From Tretioscincus oriximinensis (Eukaryota; Chordata; Lepidosauria; Squamata; Gymnophthalmidae): a stretch of 64,000 nucleotides of DNA. The notes below the pieces were generated by a model. The model was not told the origin of the DNA and did no database searches. It worked only from the letters and a program-made list of their open reading frames with translations. Below, one piece after another: positions 23,196 through 35,560 of the stretch. Both the position numbers and the translations under genes were made by a program. The DNA lies in the NCBI GenBank assembly GCA_022410635.1, contig JAJVDF010000259.1:208506-272505 (forward strand), given 5' to 3'. Positions within the stretch are counted from its first letter, which is position 1, and every line of letters starts with the position of its first letter.

Positions 23196-25279
23196 TTCTT
23201 AACAGCCATTTTTTATTTTCACTTGTCATGGTCGGAGGTAGGATAGTTACAATCCAGAAGAAGGATAGTTACAAGCTAGTTGGGTGCTATGTCCAAGAAC
23301 ATCCTTCTGCTGTCTTCTATTACTAGTTTCCAGCTAGGAGTAGCCTGTCATAGTGACCTATGTTTTCATAACTTCAGTGCTGGGCTACCCATTACACATT
23401 TTTCCTGGATTGAATTCTACGTCTGGCTCTGAANTTTCTGTTAGTGTAAAATTCACTTTTAGATTGCCAAGTGCAGATGTTCGTGTCTGTCTGTGGTTGA
23501 AGCTTTTAGACCGAGTTCTTGCAAGGGGAAATTCAGGAGCGAAAAGCAGCAGTGTGGAGTTAGAATTCCCTTTGCTGTTTTCTCCATTCTCCAGCCTCTT
23601 TTTAAAGATTATATATGCTGGAAAATCAGTCCTTAGAAGTCTTCTAGGAAAGAAAGAAGGACACCCAAAGGCTCGGGTACACAGCAGCAAAGGATCTAGT
23701 GAGATCTCCTGNTTTCCCCCACATCTTTTTTCCTGTTCTGATCAGAACCTCAGCTGTGATCAGGTGATTGCAACAGCTGAGAGCAGCTGAAGGAATCCGA
23801 GCTGCTACTGGAAAAAAAGGTGGGAGGGAAGGTAGGAGATCTGCTTAGTTCTCCTGCCCCATGCACCTCAGCCTTTGGGGGTTACTCTGCTTTTCCCAAA
23901 AGGAACTCCAACTCTTCAGTTCTTGCTCTCAGTGTAGCTCACTGCAAAAATGTTGCAAGAGTGCACTTAACGCGAATTGCATTAAGCCAAACTTGGGATG
24001 GTTTTCTGAGTGAACTTCACTCAGAAAATTCATTGCTGTGTGGACTGAGCACAGCCATTGCTTTTCCCACTTGGACTATATGGAAAATGCATGTGGCCAG
24101 CTCAGATCCAAATTTTGCTCCCGTCTTTTCTTTTTGTGAGAACTCAGCCTTATAGAATCTTTTTGAATAGATCTTATTCCAGATTAAATTCCAGCATAGG
24201 GTGCTGCCATTGCAGGTTGTAGCAGAATATAGCAGGGCCAGCTGTGCTATTGCTCACACCTGTATGTATACAACTGTTCCTTATTCTGGAATACAGTCTA
24301 GATAAAGACTCACTTTAGAAAGGACAGTAGTCATGCTATTACTTGCGTCAACATGGGGCTCATATGGAGCAATATTTTCTAGTCTCTAGGATATGCCAAA
24401 TTCAAGNGAAGAATTTTTTTGTCTCCTCAAATATATATCTATATACTTAGAATATTGTTGTTTTTATTGTTATTAAATATTTACACAGTTATTTCGATCT
24501 GCTACATGCAGTTCCAGTATCTTTTTTCCAAAAACAGTAAAATTATAAAGTGTTTGGAATATTCAGAGAGGCTTAGTTTGGCTGATGCTTTCTAGACCTT
24601 CAACAACNAAGAATGCATTCATCCAATTTTTTTCTGAATTATAACTATTCATTGGTGGTACTTCCTTAGAGTGTTGCTAGACATGGCTTTTCACCCTTTG
24701 GGAAACAAAATTGCCGATTGTAAAAATCATACCGGGGAAAGCACCAGTGGGAGACCATTTCAAAGTGATCTTCCAAGCATTCCTAGTCTGTTTCGCTTTA
24801 GACACTACCATGTGGACACAGGAGTAACCCATGCAGCATGCAGAGTCTGGCACTATATTTCCAAACCCACTGCAGGGCTAGTCTGTCAACTGAAAACTTC
24901 TATTCCGCCATTCCTAAAATAGTTCCATGGTAAGATATTTTGATAATTGCTGTCATGCTCTGAGGACTTCAATCTGCTGTTGACATAATCACTGGAGAAT
25001 GGGTTCTCTACCATACAGTAACGGNTATATGACAGAAGCTGCCCTAGTTGCAGAAGCAAATTTTGACTTTCCTGTCTCTAGATGATGCTGGGCTTATACA
25101 TTGCCTTCAATTTACCTATTCTGGTAAGGGAGCAACAGTGAACATGGACTTGATTAGTGGTAGAGATTTCTGGATTTAGCACTTTTGAGCAACTAATGTC
25201 ATATGCTCATTTTGTAAATGTGTTTCCATCATCCCAGTATCACCTACAAATAAAATTGCAAGAGCTGCCTATATGACCC

Positions 25280-25749
25280 ATGTCTGGAAACCATGTCCTA
25301 TGAGGAACGGTTAAAGCATCTAGGGATGTTTAGTCTGCAAAAGAGNAGACTGAGAGGAGACTTGATAGCTGTCTACAAATATCTGAAGGGCTGTCACAGA
25401 GCAGAGGGATCAACATTGTTCTCATTAGCACATGGAAGGACTAGAAACAATGGAATGAAACTGCAAGGGAGTAGATTTAGATTAGATATCAGAAAAAACT
25501 TTCTAACAGTCAGGGTGATAAACCANGCAAGGGAGTAGATTTAGATTAGATATCAGAAAAAACTTTCTAACAGTCAGGGTGATAAACCAGTGGAACAGTT
25601 TGCCACAGGGGGTGGTGAGTTCGCCTTCCCTGGAAGTTTTCAAACAGAGACTGGACAGTCATCTGTCTGGGATGGTTTAATGAATCCTGCATCGAGCAGG
25701 GGGTTGGACCCGATGACCCTGGAGGTCCCTTCCAACTCTATGATTCTAT
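25280..25749 (+). mobile_element. CR1-type LINE 3' end with internal tandem duplication
   Basis: Encodes [30 protein letters not shown] and RFRLDIRKNFLTVRV, then ends with the CR1 tail TCCAACTCTATGATTCTATG. A 64-base segment is repeated head to tail (25463-25526, 25527-25590), with an N at the junction (25526). Confidence 0.8.
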
Positions 25750-26013
25750 GGAAGCTACAAGATGGTATCTTCATGTGCTTAGATTTAAAAAATGGAAGGA
25801 AGCTTTTTTTTAAAAAAGTTTGATTTCAAGAAAAGCAAGCATATACCAAAAGGATTATCTTTTCTGTTTCAGAATGGGGCCTTAAAGGAATCAAATATGT
25901 TTCTGGAGTAACTTAAAACATTTTAGATATATTTGCTTTTTCCTGTTTGTACTGTCACAAACCATCCACAGCAATCTAGCTGATTATACTGGATCTGAAT
26001 TTGTACAGTTATT

Positions 26014-26371
26014 AGTGGAGGCTGGTGCAGTTTGGGGCTGGGGGGGGGGGGGCGCAGGTTCCTCCAGTCTCTGCAAAGTTAGGACCGCGGCTGGGAGGAG
26101 TCACATTCAAGTATTTACCATTCTCTCTCTCAGTCTGCAAGTTGAATGTCAATACAAAATGGCACCTTAACGGAGATGAGAGAGAGACTGTAGCCCCTCC
26201 TAGGCAGCCCTCCCATTGCTTCTAGGATGGGCGACCCCTTTTGTCATTTAAGAAAGCTGCCTGGAGCTTTTTGATTTGTTAGCAATTCCTCTATGAAAGG
26301 AGATTTTATAATTGATTTTAATCTCTGAGTGTTCGCTGAACCCCACAAACACAGTGGGCAGCCACCACTGA
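26014..26371 (+). mobile_element. hAT-like nonautonomous element
   Basis: Starts AGTGGAGGCTGGTG and ends CAGCCACCACTGA, imperfect inverted ends. Flanking 8-mers are CAGTTATT (26006-26013) and TAGTTATT (26372-26379), seven of eight matching. A run of 13 G lies at 26040-26052. Exact borders could be off by a base. Confidence 0.6.
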
Positions 26372-27264
26372 TAGTTATTGTCTTATCAAACTTGAAGGTG
26401 CTGCTTCTGCTAGGTGTTACTATAGTAACTTACAATAAATCTTAGCATCTGTTCTGACATGTGTATTATATAGTAAACGTTATTAACTGTGAGGCTGGTA
26501 ATGTTTTCTAGTTGTTGTTTTATAGAAAGCGTACAGAAAAACGAGAGCATTAGCAAACAAACAACAGGATTAGAAGATTATCAGTAACAATCAAGTGAGA
26601 GACAGGGTGACTCAAGAGATTGGTAAGCCATACTGAGGCTTTCACTGCCTGATTGCCATTTGAGAATTGTGGCCTACATGAATTAAAGTAGTATGCTATC
26701 TGATTTTGCAACTTCACTTAGCTGGATTAGTTCTGAACTGACGAGGAAAGAATTAAAGAAAAATAACTAAAACTCCCCATCAGTTTGCCCAACTCAAGAG
26801 TGATTCATAACCTGTTTTCCAAGCGGAAGTCAGAAGCAGTCTTAGGAACCTTTCCAAACACTCCCTCTCTTCAATCAGCCGTGGGTTTCCCGTTGCCAAT
26901 ATTCACATGATTGGCACCCATGCCACTCAAGGAGTTTTTCTTCTAGGATAGCTCTGCCTTTTATTTATCCACCTGGCTACTATGAAGTATACATAGCAAC
27001 TGTAAAGATAAATTTCACATTCCATGTCTGCTTTGGACATTATGGGATGTGTACTACTTGGCTTTTGGTTGAAGAAATGCTGTTTATCTTTCCACCTTCA
27101 GATATTGTTTGCTACTGTTTTAAAATGTTAATTTTGTTCTAAAATGTTAATAAAACATAGTACTCTGTAAACAACTTAGAATTTTGCTTAATGAATTAAA
27201 ATCGGGCATGCAGATCTAATTATGAAGTAATTTTATCCCTGAAAGTAATGCAAAGATATACAGA

Positions 27265-27830
27265 TAGGGTTGTCATACGTCCAGGGAAAGCGGGACAATC
27301 CCGGTTTTGGGGGCTAAAATATAGTCCCCTCCGGGTTTGAAGAGAAAATCCCGGCTTTTTACATTCCCCGATGCTGCATCAGGGAATGTAAAAATGCAGG
27401 ATTTTAAAGGCAAAGCATCCGTCAGAGCTGACGGCTGCAGGCCGGCAACGCTTTCTGGGGTCCTGGAAGGGACCTCGGAGTGTGCCGTAGCTGCTCCAAT
27501 GCTGGAGGCGGAGTTTCGTGCGCCTGCTTGCAAAGCGCGGCAACTCGCCTCTAGCAAAGGAAAAACAGCAGAGTTTGTGACAGGAGAATAGCTCTGTTCT
27601 CCTGTCACAAACCCAGGCATTTTTCCTCCGCTAGAGGNGAGTTGGCACGCTAGCAGGTGCGCGAAACCCCGCCTCCAGCATTGGAGCAGCTACACATGCG
27701 TGCACGCGCGCACACGCGCACTTGTGGTGAGACAGGCAGAAGAGAGGTTCTGTCTGCCTCACTATAAGCGTCCATATGTGTGCGAACCCCCACCCCACCC
27801 CCTCCCGGTTTTGGGCTGCCATATTTACTA
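27265..27830 (+). mobile_element. hAT-type nonautonomous element, family B, copy 2
   Basis: 566 bp flanked by the perfect 8-bp duplication TATACAGA (27257-27264 and 27831-27838). It shares with copy 1 the left end, the internal palindrome (near 27344-27404) and the segment running into GTAGCTGCTCC. Unlike copy 1 it contains a further inverted duplication of about 100 bp per arm at 27487-27693. Very CpG-rich for this locus. No transposase ORF. Confidence 0.82.
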
Positions 27831-28734
27831 TATACAGACTAAATTATTGTTCCTTTTAGATGACACCCAGACAAGATGAACTTGCGGTTGATTACTTGTT
27901 TACACCTATTTGTCTCCAGGGAGAGATGTTAATTGAACTGACNATGTTCAAATTTCTAGATAATTTGCTCTACCAGTAAAGAGAAATATGGGACTGGTTG
28001 AGCTTCCTTTACATGGCCGATAATAATCAGTGCCACAGTGCAAAAGTTTTCTTATCTTAGTGGTTTGCTAGCACAATCCATTCCTGCAGTGAAAGTTATA
28101 TGTGCAACAATGCCTTGCTGAAACAAACATTTTGGAATAAAAAGAAAGACCAGAGTGAAGATTTTTGTTTTGTTTTATATACATTAAGTGTTTTAAAAAT
28201 GAAATGTGCAATGAATGAAACGTGGTACATTTATTTCTTACCAGTTTTCTGTCTTCTGCTTCAAGCCTTCCAAGCCGAAGAATAGGTAGGGTTTTTTTTA
28301 ATGCTTGAATTTGGGCCACCATTAATCTTTGTCCAGCAGTACCATAAATTCCAACAGGTTGTGCCATTTATAGCAAAAGATAGGCTGGGTTTTTTTTAAA
28401 TGTAAACTGTGTTTACTGTCGGTTGAAAACGTCATCATAGACTTGAAGAAAAAGAAAAGTGAGATGCTTGAGATGTGCTGAAGACTATGAATTGCCTAAC
28501 CAAGATCGATCTTTTAAGGAAATACAGCTAAATGAGGTTAAGCTAAGAATACTCTTGCGTTGAGTTCTATTCATACCTATTTGGACAGATCCATGCAGAT
28601 TTATTGATAACAGATATGGAAGTGGTTTGTGACTGTCTTCTTGAGAGCTGTCATAAACCTGTAAAGCTAAACCTGTATCCAAGCTAAACCTGTATCTGTC
28701 TGCATGGCTGTTATTCCCAAGCATCTAAAGAAGT

Positions 28735-28850
28735 TTATTCGTCCATGAAAGTTCATGCCACTTACCTTTTTCTTTTTAGCCTCTAATGTGCTACAAGACC
28801 CCCTTGCTAGATTTTCTGGACCCATACTAACATGGCTAGTTCTTTGACAT
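28735..28850 (-). repeat. Old single-arm copy of the palindromic retroposon family
   Basis: CCATGAAAGTTCATGCCAC, TAGCCTCTAATGTGCTACAA and CCCATACTAACATGGC follow the reverse arm's order of blocks. Confidence 0.5.
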
Positions 28851-29156
28851 CTGTATGCTAGAAAGTTATAGTACTCTGTCATTGAGATGCAGCTATATTC
28901 AACTAACCCAGCTGCTCATGACCAGGAAACAAGGAAACAAGACATCTGAGTTGAATAGTTTGTTCTGTCCCATCGCTGTGATTAAGTGAGGAGATAGCCC
29001 ATATGTTAGGTGCAAGCAGGCTGTGTCCATACCAGAAGTCCTAGTTCACTTCAGTTGAACATCTACAGGAACTGTTCCTCATGGAGCAGGATTGCTCTTA
29101 AGTTAAGCAGACGACAGCAGTAACACTGAAAATAACCTAGAAGCAGTTTTAGCCTC

Positions 29157-29222
29157 TTTTTATTTTATTTATTTATTTGCATTTCTATACCACCCTATAC
29201 CCAACGGTCTCAGCAAATGGAG
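29157..29222 (-). mobile_element. L2-type LINE 3' tail, antisense
   Basis: TTTATTTATTTGCATTTCTA followed by TACCCAACGGTCTCAG, the conserved 3' terminus of the family. Only the terminal 66 bases are recognisable. Confidence 0.55.
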
Positions 29223-29790
29223 AGTTACTCTATAATGTGAATGCCCTTTTGCCACCAACTACTAGTACCATTCCCCTTGTATAGGTGTGGAAAAGACCAT
29301 AGTATGATTTTATTGATCGAATGCATAAAACTTATAGACTTTAGTTTACTTGTGCATAATTTGAAAAAATGTATTTTCCACACACCTTTGTTTGAAAAAC
29401 CTAGTCTTCATCTTTAGTTGTGTGTGGTGTGCCACGTTTTGGAACCTAACACATTGTGTGAAGAGTCAATTTCCAATTTTGCAATACACAAATTTTGTTC
29501 TATTCAACTGTGATGTATTTTACCAATGGTTTGGCAAATTTCATTTAGAGGAAAAAAGCTCAACATCAAGAAAGCCAAAAACCCCAAATTCCTTATTAAT
29601 TGACTCCTGGAAAGATGAAGGATGTTAGTAACAGCCATATAATATTAAGTTACTAAAATGAAATTGTATTTCTGGGGCAATGCACAAAGTTTAAAAGGGT
29701 TGTTATGCCACACCATCATTACCTTCACAAAGTCATGTGTAAGCTTGGTCATGAACAGCCTTATGAAAGAGAAAGAGGGAGAGAGTGAGT

Positions 29791-29823
29791 GTCTGTCTGT
29801 CTGTCTGTCTATCTGTCTGTCTG
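29791..29823 (+). repeat. GTCT tetranucleotide microsatellite
   Basis: About eight units with one variant (CTAT), next to a purine-rich GAGA stretch. Confidence 0.92.
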
Positions 29824-29824
29824 G

Positions 29825-29990
29825 TATTGCAGNCAGAGTGTTAGTACCTTATCTGGTAGCCTCCTGGTTTGAGTGCACTCCTCCATGAAGCGAGTTGATT
29901 GACTTTGTTCTAGTTTTTTTAGATCTCTCAGCCCCACCTACTTCACAATATGCCTGTTGTAAAGAGAAAAATAGAAGGTTATATAACTAC
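29825..29990 (+). mobile_element. Second tRNA-headed SINE type, decayed copy
   Basis: ATCTGGTAGCCTCCTGGTTTG, CTCTCAGCCCCACCTACTTC and CTGTTGTAAAGAG match the copy at 43382-43625. It follows a TGTC microsatellite directly. Confidence 0.45.
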
Positions 29991-31106
29991 TGGTTGAAAA
30001 AAACAAACAAATCCTCATTACTTTCCCCTCTTCCTCCACCTCCTTCTTCAATGGCTAGGAAGTGTTTATATTACGTACATTGCAAAATGTTTATATTGCA
30101 TGCACTTTGTGTATTGGAATCTTTCCATAGGATGCATTTTAAAATAAGAAACAATTGCATGCCTCCTTTGCGACACAACTGCCATGAGAAGAAGGCATAC
30201 AATGTCTTTATTAGCTTAATGCAATATGAGCAAATCATCCAGGGAAGTAGTAATTTACTTTGCAGTTAGGGGAATNAAAAATTGTTCTTCCATTATGGAT
30301 TGTGTGTTGAAAATTTATAGTCTTTCAGTAAGGGATGAAATCCAAAAAGGACCAGTGCTGAGTCCCAGCCTCTTATAACAAGACTATTAAGGGGGAGAAC
30401 TGGAGAAGCTGGTGGCTGGATTCCAGTGTGTACTGAGTGTTTCTGAAGAATTAATTTCTGAAAAATTGAAAGCATGTACATTTTCACAACTGCTGTAAAG
30501 TGATGATGACAACATAGTAATGAATTCCCTCTCTGACTTTCCCGCACATATTTTTCTCTCTTCTTGGCTTTCACGCCAGCTTACAATTCTATGGTGACTA
30601 TTTCAATTTTGAGTGAAATAAGTCCCTTTCCACATCCACTCTAACCATGATATTGGATAGTTCTAGGGACTTCCCTTCCTCATGCTGCAGAGTATAAAAT
30701 AGACAAGGGAACCCAAGTATTTTGTTATATGAGTGTAGTAGGGGTGGTACACCAGATCACATGTGGTTGCCCTGTGGTCCAATACACCACCCCTGGGATC
30801 TTTGAAGGTTAGAAACTTTAGTTCCTGGTTTTCATAGAAGGGTTTGTTATACAACAGATCATCTGCAGTGGAAGGCCATGTTCTGCACCAGGGGAAACCC
30901 AACCCAGGTTGGGATGGCTTGTGTATTCCAGTATGGGGTCCAGGTAACTGCAGAAATGTGGTATGGTTGTCTGGTTAATTCACACTGAAGAAATCCAGAT
31001 GGGTATCCAAGCAGTAAGTATTCTAGTGGAGTTGTGGGTTACTCCTTGGTATCTCTTGCACTAAATGAATGCATTAGACCAGCATGGGTTTCTTCATCCA
31101 AAATCA

Positions 31107-31149
31107 TCTTCTTATATACTGATAACTTTGGTATCAGTATATAAGAAGA
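31107..31149. repeat. Perfect hairpin, 18-bp arms and 7-base loop
   Basis: TCTTCTTATATACTGATA, loop ACTTTGG, then the exact complement. It sits 181 bases upstream of the exon at 31331. Confidence 0.9.
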
Positions 31150-31330
31150 CCTTTGATATCATAAGGTCTTTTATGTTGTAAGACTGTATTTTGGAGCAGG
31201 GATGGGAGTGGGTAAAGAACTATGTAAATATACATAATGAGCATAGAAATATTTCAAATTTCCTATTTCTTAAGCAACAAATAAAAATAATAACAAAGAA
31301 AATGATTAACATTCTGTTCATCTCTTGTAG

Positions 31331-32463
31331 GTGACTTCAGGTGGGACTTTTATTGGCATTGGACGCAAAACTCCAGATTGCCAAGGCAATACCAAGTACT
31401 TTCGCTGCAAGTTCTGCAATTTTACGTACATGGGCAACTCGTCAACTGAGCTGGAACAACACTTTTTGCAGACCCACCCAAACAAGATCAAATCCACTCT
31501 TCCTGCCTCTGAATCCAGCAAAGCCTCAGAGAGGAACTCAAGCAAGTCCAGTCCTACTGTTCGATCTTGTGAAGCTACGGATTTGGGGAAGTGGCAGGAC
31601 AAGATGACCATAAAAGCTGGAGATGACACTCCAGTTGGTTACTCGGTGCCCATCAAACCTCTTGAATCCTCAAGACAAAACGGTACGGATGCCTCCAGTT
31701 ACTACTGGTGCAAATTCTGCAGCTTTAGTTGTGAATCATCCAGCTCACTCAAACTGTTAGAACATTACAGCAAGCACCATGGGGGGAGCCAGGCAGGGGG
31801 CTTTCACCCAGATCGGAATGACAAGCTCTCAAGGGGGTCAGTCATTAATCATAATGACTTAGCCAAAAATGCAGATGGAGAGTTAGCGACAAAGACCGAG
31901 AAGGGCTCTAGCATGGCCAAAAAGAAAGACTTCTCCAGCTCAGGAGTGGAGGACACCGTGGTGACAAGCTACAATTGTCAGTTTTGTGATTTTAGGTACT
32001 CTAAGAGCCATGGGCCAGATGTAATAGTGGTGGGCCCTCTTCTTCGTCATTATCAGCAGCTACACAACATTCACAAGTGTACAATTAAGCACTGTCAGTT
32101 TTGTCCCCGTGGCCTCTGTAGTCCAGAAAAGCACCTTGGAGAAATTACTTATCCTTTTGCTTGCAGGAAAAGTAATTGTTCCCACTGTGCTCTCTTGCTC
32201 TTGCACTTGTCCCCTGGGATGCCAGGAGGTTCCAGAGTCAAGCACCAGTGTCACCAGTGCTCTTTCTCCACTCCTGATGTAGACGGTCTCCTGCTTCACT
32301 ATGAAACCGCACATGAAGCCACCCAGCTGCCAGAAGTCAAGCAAGAAGCAAATTCACTGCAAGGGGTGGATGGATCGCTGACTGTCAAAGAAAGCAAAGA
32401 ACACACGTGTACCAAATGTGACTTTGTCACTCAGGTAGAAGAAGAGATTTCTCGACACTACAG
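31331..32463 (+). CDS. TRPS1: TRPS1 multi-zinc-finger exon, fingers 2 to 6
   Basis: This encodes residues 310-686 plus two bases of codon 687. It opens with VTSGGTF directly after the CAG acceptor joins TYDVQ, in phase 0. Five C2H2-like fingers are visible with first Cys at about 335 ([12 protein letters not shown]), 436 ([10 protein letters not shown]), 525 ([11 protein letters not shown]), 616 ([10 protein letters not shown]) and 669 (CTKCDFVTQ). A Cys/His-rich block ([14 protein letters not shown] to CRKSNCSHC) follows finger 4. In the human protein, a segment around residues 635-819 is reported to bind GLI3; fingers 5-7 partly overlap this. The last finger is split by the intron after SRHYR. 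The donor is AG|GTAAAC, phase 2. No internal stop, frameshift or N base is present. Spacer segments vary more than the fingers, as expected of an orthologue under constraint. Confidence 0.97.
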
Positions 32464-32571
32464 GTAAACAAAAAAGGAAAAGAAACAAAAATATTTATGT
32501 GTGCCTTTTAGTATTACATAGACTCACCGTTAAGCTGCATCAAATATGGAATCATTAGTATTAAGTATGGG

Positions 32572-32862
32572 TCAGTGATCTATGGAATTTACTTCCAGAG
32601 GAGATGGTGGTACCTAGAAGCTTGAATAGCTTTAAGATAGGATTAGACAAATTCATAGNANCCAACCTAGGTTGGATGTCTTAATATGGTCTCTGTGATG
32701 TAACAACACATAGTATTTCTGGAAAACTATTTGCAGGGAATTGAGACTAGATTTGCCTTCTTCTATTTGAGAATGCCAAGGTACAATTGATGGGCCACTC
32801 TGAGAGATGGAATGCTGGGCTATATGGCTATGCCCTGATTCAGCAAGGCTCCTCTTACATTT
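32572..32862 (+). mobile_element. CR1-type LINE 3' end, old
   Basis: Diverged from the 3' part of the copy at 4860-5893 (TATGGAATTTACTTCC..., GATGGGCCACTCTG...). It begins only about 110 bases after the splice donor at 32464. Confidence 0.65.
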
Positions 32863-33529
32863 TTAGATAAANATAAAATATTTCCTTTACAGAAGAACAA
32901 ATAATGCTAAACCAAATTGTTGATACTTCAGATAGTTGTGAGCCTTCTTGTTTATGAAGAGCATTTATTTGTCATTTTATGTGCTACCTTTCCTCTAAAT
33001 CCCCACGAACAGTGTGTTTTATCACAACAGTAAAGTAAGTTGTGGACTGAGATGAAGTAAGTAGTCCATCCAGTAAACATCAGGGGCTGAACAGGCTTCT
33101 GATTGGCCTAAGGCTCTAGTCAGTATACTTACCAATCTCTACCATTCCCCATCTCACTCCCTATCCCAACTGTATAACGCATGATAGATAGGCCTTTCTT
33201 CANTTACTTTTAACATGGATTATTGCTCTGCTTGTTAATAGAGATCAGTGAAGCTCCATTTGTACCGTATTAGAAGAATTACAATCCAGATCCTTTAATC
33301 TGTATCACTTGTAGGCCTTGATTAAACCAGTTTGGTTCAGTTTAAATCAGTGAGGTGTACAGAAGACAGACCTCTTTTTCTAGACTACTAAAAGTCTTAT
33401 TTCAGTGGCGCACCAAAGTGACATCACTGAAATGGATTGTGCAGGGGCTCTGAAGCTTAGAACTTTCGTTCCTAGGGCTTCTGAGGCCTGCTTCCGAGTC
33501 TGTTCCTGAAACTTGTAGAAATGCAGGAA

Positions 33530-33800
33530 CTATTTATATTTATGTACTTACACTTATATTTCATCCTATAACAAAGGTCCCTGGGTGGATCACAGTAAAA
33601 AAGCTAATAACAGTGCCTGCAAGGTGGGGGGGATAATTGACTTAGCCAAAGGCAAGGGTAAACAAGTGTGTCTTCCGTAGNCACCTAACCATGTACAGTA
33701 TAGGTGCCTGATGCATCTCAGAGTAGCATTGGGTAAAATGCTATTTTCCAGATCATGTTCTGGATGGTCCAGAAATATAAGCCCAGAACAAGATGAGGTA
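33530..33800 (-). mobile_element. L2-type LINE 3' end, antisense, decayed
   Basis: ATTTCATCCTATAACAAAGG and later AAACAAGTGTGTCTTCCGTA match the family layout at 75-610 and 35150-35560, with heavy divergence. Confidence 0.45.
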
Positions 33801-35149
33801 AGTGCCCATTGAAATTTCTACCTACTATGGTGGAATATAAAATGATCTATATAAAAGAAATCATTATTTTGGATAAGTTTCAGAATCATGGAAATGTTAA
33901 TGTTCACATGCTGTTCTTTTAATTCAAATTAAANCTAGAAAATGCACTTCCAAACTGCACTGTCTAACCTTCATTATGAATAGAATAGAAATATTAGCAC
34001 TTGTTNTATTACCTCTAGACTGTTTTTATAATGTTTTTTTTTCATTTTAAAAAGCATGAGAATATAGCCAGAGCGTAGAGCAAGGTTGCCAATGCAGTGT
34101 TTACAAACTCTTGTTACCCAACTACTAGATAGAAGTTTTATTTAAGCAGTATTTCCAATGCATAAAATAGATTTTTGAAGGATGAGAGAAATATATTTTG
34201 TGCCATATATGACATATTAGAATGTATGTCACTCCTATTTTTTGCTAAGAAATACTTTTGAAAGATTAATTAAAAAAACAACAATTTTAAGATTTTTTTT
34301 AGAAAAGGTGAGCCTCCTATTCCAAGAAATACCATTCTTTATATAATCTGCACACTTTCAACTGTCAAAAATATGATTTTGGTATTGTCCATTTATTTGA
34401 AGCTGGCATTGTCAATAACAACTGAAGAGAATGCAAAAAGCTAGAATAGTTCAGACAGGGAGAGCAAGAAGTTTATGATTTATAAATACAGTATGTTGAA
34501 TGATTCTACAATTTCTTTTCCAAAATATGACACAGAAATCAGAACAAAATATGGAAAATCTGAATTCTGCTGCTAACCCCAAGGATTCTCTTAAAGAACA
34601 TTATTGTGTCAAATATTAGATTTATTAAGTTAGTTTCCATTCCTACCTCCCCCCACCCCCACAGCTTCGTATACAAATCCCGTCTTCATCGGTTCAAAAA
34701 CATAATATTTTCCAGATTAGCCACTCCTAGTAATCACACCTCTCAGTTCCAAACTCAGTAATAAAACTAATAAGAAAGTCTATGTCGCTCAAAAGTGGAA
34801 GATTTGCCAGTGAGAAAAAGCTTGGCCATGATCCATCTAAAGCTGATTTTGGTGGGAGAATTAAGCATATGCCAGTACACATTCCAATTTCGGTTAGTTG
34901 ACAGTTCCCACAGTTTTTAAAATTCTAACAAAATATCCTTTTGTCCTATTGGCCTCAATGATCCCTTTCGATCTGATTAAGAAATGGTCAGCCTTTCCTA
35001 ATCCAAGAAAGATCTAGAGGGTTGAATTTAGTTTGATACTGTTGACTCCAAGGCAGTGTGTTTTTTTATTTTCTCATTTTTCAGGCTCTGATTTGTGAGT
35101 CCTGCTCCAATTATTCTGGGAGTGATAAGAAGGCTAAGACTTAACTGTT

Positions 35150-35560
35150 ACTTACTTGTTTGTTTGTTTGCACTTCTATATAATACTTGAAGGTCTCAGA
35201 GCGGGTAACAATACAAACAAGATACATATTTAGCATATATAGTAAAAAAAAAACCAGTGCTTTGAAAGGTCAGGTTAAAGANGTTCAACTTCAAGAGTTT
35301 TCTGAATGTATACAGAGATAGTGATTGGTGCACCTCAAGTGGGAGATTATTCTATCATCTGGGAGCTGGCACTGAGAAGGTCGTGTCTGAGGTTNCCACC
35401 CTCTTTGTTACTGAAGGCGATAGTACATGCAGCAAGGGCTCCTCTGCAGATCTTAAGGCATGTTGATATGGGAGATGGTATTACTTTAGATATTTGGGAC
35501 CAATTTATTTAGGAGTTTCTAGATTAAAGTTAATACCTTGAATTCAGCTTGGGGCTTACA
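35150..35560 (-). mobile_element. L2-type LINE 3' end, antisense
   Basis: Begins with a GTTTGTTTG and CACTTCTATATAA tail, then AAGGTCTCAGAGCGGG, and carries the same blocks as 75-610 (AAAGGTCAGGTTAAAG, GTTTTCTGAATGTATACAGA, TTAAAGTTAATACCTTGAAT). Confidence 0.65.

Larger units (their letters stand above)
14712..31330 (+). other. TRPS1: TRPS1 intron between the N-terminal and multi-finger exons
   Basis: This 16.6 kb intron is bounded by GTTGGT and CTCTTGTAG. It contains a 30-bp minisatellite (16927-17001), a 0.3 kb polypurine tract (18062-18390), SINEs (20255-20545, 20985-21285, 29825-29990), a perfect 12-bp-arm hairpin (22584-22617), an antisense L2 3' end (22770-23195), a CR1 with an internal duplication (25280-25749), hAT-like elements (26014-26371, 27265-27830), an old palindromic-family fragment (28735-28850), an L2 tail (29157-29222) and an 18-bp-arm hairpin (31107-31149). 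The stretches 14754-16900, 17010-18060, 18400-20250, 21290-22580, 23200-25270, 26380-27260, 27840-28730 and 30000-31100 show no gene and no repeat I can name. Confidence 0.8.

Noticed and set aside
23350..24300. Possible gene or transposon from several open frames
   Set aside because: Frames are short, contain N bases and match no family I recognise; no terminal repeats or flanking duplication could be confirmed.
31318..31629. Minus-strand ORF of 103 codons overlapping the TRPS1 exon
   Set aside because: Antisense shadow of constrained coding sequence; it crosses the splice acceptor.
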